Below, piece by piece: positions 8,001-13,030 of a DNA stretch of 13,030 nucleotides; position 1 is the first letter of the stretch; every line of letters begins with the position of its first letter. Both the position numbers and the translations under genes were made by a program. Source of the stretch: Phoronis ovalis (Eukaryota > Phoronida > Phoronidae); assembly GCA_028565635.1 (NCBI GenBank), contig JAOXYB010040961.1:1-13030 (forward strand), written 5' to 3'. The notes beneath the pieces are model-generated. The model was not told the origin of the DNA and did no database searches. It saw only the letters and a list, made by a program, of their open reading frames with translations.

Positions 8001-9776
8001 CTGTTAATAGTATACATTTGTTTGTATATGATAAGCAACTCACATTATGAGGGAAATTATGATAAAAACATTGTCCAGTCTCACCTTTGAACACCTCATG
8101 AAGATTACCACTACAGAATTTAAACATATTTTTATAGTCAAATCCTCATTATTTTTATTTTGTCGAGAGAAACACAACTGTCCATTAATTGGTTTGATGA
8201 TTCTCCCGCCCCGGGTTCCACGCTCCATTTACTTATACTGGAAAAGATTATTAATTTTTAATTTCATACTAACTAGGTACCCAAGAAATGCATGTGCTCT
8301 TTTCTGTGAAATCAGTCTGTGTACTTTTCGTGAAAGTATTTTAAAAACTGACTGTAAAACGCTGGATGTGTTGCTCTGCATAAAATTTGGTGCCTCATAG
8401 ACATATAGTGTCACTGAATTGCTAGTTTTTCTGATATCGCATCCACTGGTTTGTATGTGAAGTCAAAGTTTTTGTCATTATTTTGCAAGGGCATTCACCT
8501 CTTCAAACAACGTATGTACTAATAAAGGATTTATGTTTAAACAAGAAACATTTCCAAACTAATATGGGGAGATGTTTGCCCAAAAAATAATATACTCTTC
8601 CAAATTTGAATGCATTTTGATTGTTACTGAATTGCTGTAGTTAGTGGAAGTAAAATTTCAACAGTAAATAAAATTATTACAGAAATCTCTCCAGATTGTG
8701 GAACTAGATAGTTTTTTATCTTGTTCATTCTAGTATTTGGAAGTTTTCCCTTTTTACCAGCAATAGCAATTAGATTTTGAGCTACACCTATTTTTTTAAA
8801 TGTCACTATGCAAAACCTAGATCATGAACTGAAAATATTGCGTATTAATCGATCATCATGCCAACCAATGAGCAAAATGGGATGTAAACAAAGTCAAAAA
8901 TAGTTATATCTCCAAGAACATTTCGTGTTCTGCTTGATTGTGTGCATATTAACGCTTATTAGATGGTATGAAACTTACCCAGACCATGTATGCACCCGGG
9001 GATTTTTTTTAAGATTTTACTATGCTAGTACTAATAACTATTTAGTACTGTGGAACCTTATTTAACTACAGCTATTACCAGTGGGCTTCATAAACAGAAC
9101 ACTGTTGCCATCTATTGTTTAATAAATGATTCCTGTTTTGTCACCAGATGGAGACTATGCACATGGTATAAAATATTTATTTTGGCTGGCCTTGCATTAT
9201 TATCAACTGTAGAATGGCTATATGTTCAATCTAGATAAAGTTCATCAAGTTAGGAATGTGCCTAAATTTCTTGTTCTCATTATAAAACCAAGCTAAATGA
9301 AATTGCAATGGCTCAGTTGAATAAATGCCTATTTTAAGGACACCAATGCTGCGTAATTTAATATGTGTTTTATTCCTGTAGTTTCTAGTGAAACTTTTAC
9401 ATTATAACAACAGAAAGTGTTTACAATAATATTTTTATAGAAAATAAATAACAAAAGGATTAAATGTTTACGCAGTCAAGCTCATCATTCTGGTAAATAT
9501 TAGAATATACTTTTTTTACTATCAGATGAATAATGTGATGGTCAATTCATCTAGATTTTGCCACCTGGTGATGAGTTAAAATGCTGCAACTACCATAAAC
9601 AGACAGTATTAAATCAAACAATATTGTTGTGGCAAATTTATCTGCAAATTATATAATTGAAATAAATGGCAAATAGTACTCTGGCTGTCACAATTAAAGG
9701 AACAGATATTTTCAGTTGTGAAACAATATAGTTACAGGAACATAAGGGTTAACGTTTACATGCAATCCATACTTAC
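8001..9776. other. Non-coding stretch or 3' part of SELENOS
   Basis: Several 60-117 codon frames overlap on both strands at 8040-8414 with no recognisable domain. I looked on the minus strand for an exon continuing after KYKP in phase 0 and ending in a Gly-rich tail, and found none convincing. This is most likely intron or 3' flank. Confidence 0.4.
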
Positions 9777-9860
9777 AGGTTTATATTTTGATCTATATCC
9801 TCCACCTCTTTGGTGCTTATCCCAATCTTCTATTTTTTCTTGCCTCTTTTCTTCTTCCCT
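9777..9860 (-). CDS. SELENOS: SELENOS exon: end of the coiled coil
   Basis: This exon is 84 bases (28 codons, phase 0 at both ends), with acceptor GATTTCAG and a consensus donor GTAAGT. It encodes REEEKRQEKIEDWDKHQ, then GGGYRSKYKP. The first half matches the EEEKRRQKIEMWD block of vertebrate SELENOS. If the donor were skipped, a stop would follow after six more residues. Confidence 0.87.
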
Positions 9861-11902
9861 CTGAAATCAAACAATTAATGAACATTCACATCTGTACAGT
9901 AGACCACAGGACTCAAGATGTTTCCAATGTTTACACCAAAAGTTGCAATATTGATGAAGATTTCAATTATTGCCTGCAATTTCATTTGCAGCTGCATTAG
10001 GTATTATTCAGTTATTTAAGTGGGAATTATAGTTTATAAGTACTTGCCCATAAATCTTATAATTAAAGCTACACTTTTGAAAAGTTTCACAAAGCTTAGC
10101 CAAAGGTCTGGTTATCTTACCATGAAGCTACCTTTTTCTACAATATGCTATTTGTATGTATCCTGTGGGCATAATGAAATCAACTAAATCAATTCCCCAA
10201 TTTAAAGTGTTTAATGAATATGGAATTCCACACTCCTCCTATGCATGATTTAATCTTAAATGGTTATGAGCCACTTTGCTTGTAGCATTTATTTACATAG
10301 GTATTATTCCTCTATGGCACATTAGACTTAGTTGCTCTGCTTGAAATTTGTAACTCCGAGATCATATATTTTTGGATTCAGTATGTGGACATCCAATGAG
10401 TGATTTTAAAATTCTAAAATTAGTAGAAATTATATACCCAAAATGCATGTATGTGTCCGTAATTTGTCTCAAAACACCATTTGCAGATTCAATATAGTTT
10501 GTTTCCATGATATGGAACTTGCTTATTTATATTCCAATACATATGTGTTGATATAATTATCCCTTATTTTATCTGGATGTAGTAGTAGTACTGTAAATGA
10601 AAGGACATAATTTTTGCACATTATGGCACCTTCTTACTAACCAACAATCCTCATGAATGTCTTGATAGTGCTGAGTAATCTTCATGAAAGAACATCATTG
10701 AGGAATCATCATGATAATACAAAAGAATACCTCACCATTGCAACTCCGCAGGAAAACATGTGTACCTACTTTATAACTTATTACAGGATAGACATTTTCA
10801 AGCAACTTTCAGGGTCACTTCAATTATGCTTTAAGCTCTAGCACTGTACACCACCAGTGTCTCATAAGTTATGATAGACTGCAATTCGTAACCTGCGCTA
10901 TTTATACCCCCAAACCTGTGCAATGAAATTTTCCAACCCATACACTACCAGGCCACTACGGGCAAAATAATCCTGTTAGCAGTAGTATATATAAAACAAT
11001 CATGTCTCTTCAACAGCAAGGAACTATGGGAATCAATATGGTTCAGTTCATGACACCATCTAGAGTATGCCAATAGCTTACACTTCACAGCATTGTATAA
11101 TCATATCAAATATCATCACACAGTGTCAGCTTTTACGATTTGGCAATTACATGATTCAAGCATATACCTTTTTTTGATCCTCGGCAAATCTTGCAGCAGC
11201 TGCATCATGTTGTTCTTGAAGTCTTCTTCTGTGTGTTTCCATTGCTTCCTGTCTCTTTTGTATAGTACCTACATCTAAAAATAAGTTCATGTATTGTAGT
11301 ATCATTTTTTAAATCAGCTACGGTATGCAACTAATTACATTATTTTTTAAAACAGGTTTAGCATCCATCAACAGAAGGTAAACTGTGGGGTGGCACTTTA
11401 CAGTAGAACAGGTAAATGCATTGTATGATACTGGATGCATGGAACTACTTTACAAACTCTCTGCTATGAATTCTATTACAATATTTTTTCTGTGTGTATG
11501 CCTCCCCCCATAAATAAGGCGTTTTCCTACAATTTGGTGCATTCTTTTAAATAGAGGGTAGGACTTATTTCTTTTCAAGTTTGTACCGGACACATATCGT
11601 TTATTCAGGTGCACATGAATCCAATTGCATGTTCTGACCCATGTGACACATGGTATATGACTTAATTGGCATGTATAGATCTAATATGTATTCCCACAAA
11701 TGTTTAGATATCACAGGGAAATAGAGATGGATGAATTATTCAAATAATGTTCACAAATTACCACTATATTTTGCATTATACTCTTGTTGTTCCTTTCTCT
11801 TTTTTCTTGCCTCTAAAGCTGGATTGAGTTTGCTTTTCAAAAACAGTGCAGCAATAACTCCAAATACAATAAACCATCCATAAGTTTGGAGAAACTGTAT
11901 AA
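9777..11902 (-). CDS. SELENOS: Selenoprotein S (VIMP), partial: three internal exons
   Basis: Three minus-strand exons join in phase into about 110 residues: 11762-11902, 11168-11274 and 9777-9860. The first carries QFLQTYGWFIVFG and a membrane segment, matching the conserved TYGW(Y/F)IVF of SELENOS. A charged cytosolic coiled coil follows (KRQEAMETHRRR, then EEEKRQEKIEDWD), matching the KRQEA and EEEKRRQKIEMWD blocks of the human protein. SELENOS sits in the ER membrane, binds Derlin and p97/VCP, and helps move misfolded proteins out for degradation. All introns are GT-AG with phases 1, 0 and 0 (after each exon in order). The N-terminal exon (about 25 residues) and the C-terminal Gly-rich tail with the Sec codon are missing. 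I found no Gly-Sec-Gly-stop pattern or SECIS downstream. Reading through the last donor would stop after VSMDCM. The family call is confident; the ends are not. Confidence 0.88.
9861..11167 (-). other. SELENOS: SELENOS intron (1307 bp)
   Basis: This is a GT-AG intron between the coiled-coil exons. It holds no coding-like frame. The only structure I noted is three loose copies of AATCnTCATGA at 10646, 10677 and 10704. Confidence 0.75.
11168..11274 (-). CDS. SELENOS: SELENOS exon: p97-binding region and coiled coil
   Basis: This exon is 107 bases long, with acceptor CTTATTTTTAG and donor GTATAT, and ends in phase 0. It encodes D/VGTIQKRQEAMETHRRR, then LQEQHDAAAARFAEDQKK. The KRQEA block aligns with the human VCP-interacting motif region. 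The Arg-X5-(two residues)-X2-Arg spacing is kept, but the central Ala-Ala is Thr-His here. Confidence 0.88.
11275..11761 (-). other. SELENOS: SELENOS intron (487 bp) with a repeat fragment
   Basis: This is a GT-AG intron between the membrane-segment exon and the p97-region exon. A fragment at 11498-11550 (ATGCCTCCCCCC, then CTACAATTTGGTGCATTCTTTT) resembles part of the repeat at 12935-12998, which shows that family is dispersed here. Confidence 0.7.
11498..11550 (+). repeat. Diverged fragment of the poly-C repeat
   Basis: ATGCCTCCCCCC is followed 18 bases later by CTACAATTTGGTGCATTC. The 12935-12998 copy has the same two blocks in the same order and orientation with a longer spacer. Confidence 0.5.
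11762..11902 (-). CDS. SELENOS: SELENOS exon: membrane segment
   Basis: This exon is 141 bases long, with acceptor TTTTGTTGCAG (11903-11905 on the plus strand) and donor GTAATT. It starts with the last two bases of a codon, encodes 46 full codons and ends with one base (G), which completes Asp with the next exon. TYGWFIVFGVIAALFL is the membrane span, and the basic stretch ARKKRKEQQ after it is the cytosolic side. The exon before it must end with one base. Confidence 0.88.
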
Positions 11903-12000
11903 CTGCAACAAAATCATGAAGCTAAAGTCCATCCTGCTCTCAAAACTCAATATAGAGGCCAGTTTAGTTATGTTTAATATAATTATAACAAATTAACCTG

Positions 12001-12067
12001 TTTATAAAGGTCAGTTTTCATAGCTTCTTTAGGTGGCCTTTTGGGAAAGGTCTGTATAGCATATTTC
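12001..12067 (-). other. Unexplained open exon-like segment upstream of SELENOS
   Basis: It is bounded by TTTTCTAG (acceptor) and CAG|GTTAAT (donor) and is fully open in one frame, which reads KYAIQTFPKRPPKEAM and then KTDLYKQ. It ends in phase 0, but the next SELENOS exon needs one leftover base, so it cannot join that exon in frame. It may be a non-coding or alternative 5' exon, part of another gene, or chance. I do not recognise the peptide. Confidence 0.2.
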
Positions 12068-12100
12068 TAGAAAATGAAAGGAAGAATTTAAAAGCATTAA

Positions 12101-12770
12101 TTTTACCAAGATTCGACTAACAAAAAGTAATTCAATAACTTATCTGCATGGAAGGCGAAGGCTGGGAGACACTTCTGCATGGTCACCTGATGAGTTGGTG
12201 CCTAAGGTATGGGGTTATGTTTAATCCTATTTAGATATTTACATATTTTGGAGTTTCCAACAAAAATTAAATATCTCACACCCAATGCTCAATTAATATG
12301 AAGACTCATATAAGATGGGCATTTTTGCAGGTCACTGTTATGTGATTTTCTGATTACTATATGAATTAATGAGTGTCAGGAATCCATCTATTGGTGTTCA
12401 GTTCCTCCAAACTAGCATCTGGGCTTATCCATAATCACCTGTCATTATAAACCTGCCATTTTAAGTGAATAAGTACATATTTTAAAATCTTTTGACTAAT
12501 CAGAATTTAGATATCATTTGACTGTGTGTGAGATTGACCTATTTCACTAGCTGTTGTTGCTTATACCAATTTAAGCTGCAATCTGATTGAGCAGTGAATT
12601 AATCTGCAGCTTATATATTATAATAAAGGGATCATCATTCTTTTGTTTACTAATCCTAGACAGATATGTAGTAGAAAATTTGGTAGCTAACTTAAATCCA
12701 AAATGTGTCATGACATTAAACTCTGGTTGATTATGACACAGTATGCTATTTACCTGACCAACTCCACTAA
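12101..12770. other. Non-coding stretch upstream of the SELENOS exons
   Basis: I see no supported gene. The missing SELENOS exon 1 might lie here, but only weak candidates appear, for example ATGGCAG before GTTTAT around 12455 on the minus strand, which would give a very short N terminus. Exon 1 is more likely beyond 13030. Confidence 0.4.
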
Positions 12771-12789
12771 GGGACCGGTCAGAAAGTAC

Positions 12790-13000
12790 TACCGGGGGGG
12801 GTGCATTTCAAAAACATGGTGCACAAAAAAATTCAACCCCCCCTACAGGGTTTGCCAAAAAAATTGCTACCCCCCCCCTAAGAGCATGACAAAAAAATTA
12901 TGCCCCCCACCTCCAAACTAGGGGGTCCGGGGACATGCCTCCCCCCTGGAATTTTTTTTTAATATTTCATGTGATTTCCTGCAATCTGGTGCATTTTGGG
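12790..13000. repeat. Poly-C/poly-G interspersed repeat with a tandem core
   Basis: Three head-to-tail units of 32-34 bases start at 12825, 12857 and 12891. Each opens AAAAAAATT and runs into a C block (CCCCCCCTA or similar). A G-rich palindromic part follows (GGGGGTCCGGGGAC, then TGCCTCCCCCC, 12921-12946). The style matches dispersed invertebrate repeats. The apparent Pro/Lys-rich frame through it is not a gene. Confidence 0.65.
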
Positions 13001-13030
13001 ACTCTTTTTTGCCATGATACATTGTGCCAC

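Noticed and set aside
8090-8106. TCATGAGGT on the minus strand as a Sec-Gly end for SELENOS
   Set aside because: The frame has a TAA and a TAG just upstream and lacks the Gly-rich tail.
8200-8230. GGAACCCGGGGCGGGAGA on the minus strand as part of a tRNA-like or SINE promoter
   Set aside because: No cloverleaf or A/B box pair can be formed around it.
8047-8400. 117-codon plus-strand frame
   Set aside because: Frames of similar length lie opposite it on the minus strand, composition is not protein-like and no family is recognised.
12447-12460. ATGGCAG before GTTTAT (minus strand) as SELENOS exon 1
   Set aside because: The phase fits, but it would leave only two residues before the membrane-segment exon, far shorter than the family's N terminus, and the donor is weak.
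12703-12921. Frame rich in Pro, Lys and Cys at the right end
   Set aside because: It is produced by the tandem poly-C repeat, not by a coding constraint.

Overview
This is an AT-rich window of animal nuclear DNA. The genes are split by GT-AG introns, non-coding sequence is long, and there are many short diverged repeats of kinds common in marine invertebrate genomes. I cannot name the species. A lophotrochozoan or hemichordate-like invertebrate is a guess from the repeat style only. Bacterial features are absent, and most open frames outside the two genes below look like chance.

Two genes can be supported. On the plus strand, 4042-4485 is the final coding exon of a small secreted-peptide precursor. 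It has a signal peptide, an acidic/helical spacer, dibasic cleavage sites and a C-terminal ...GLRFG-stop, which predicts one 32-residue peptide ending in GLRF-amide. I do not recognise its family. On the minus strand, three exons (11762-11902, 11168-11274, 9777-9860) join in phase into the middle of selenoprotein S (SELENOS/VIMP), an ER membrane protein of ER-associated degradation. Its first exon and its C-terminal selenocysteine exon were not found. The two genes face each other tail to tail.

Layout: 1-3620 is non-coding and repeat-rich: a CAGGGGCGG-type transposon end, a 60-75 bp degenerate tandem array, a 26 bp duplication, two copies of a TGACCTTTGACC repeat, a GAAAA microsatellite and a duplicated hairpin tail. 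3621-3690 is a possible extra exon. 4486-9776 is the peptide gene's 3' region followed by a long stretch with further degenerate repeats, where the end of SELENOS was expected but not seen. 9861-13030 holds the SELENOS introns and upstream sequence, and ends in a poly-C/poly-G repeat.

Nothing in the sequence links the two genes functionally; their closeness looks like ordinary gene order. The most novel-looking item is the amidated peptide precursor.
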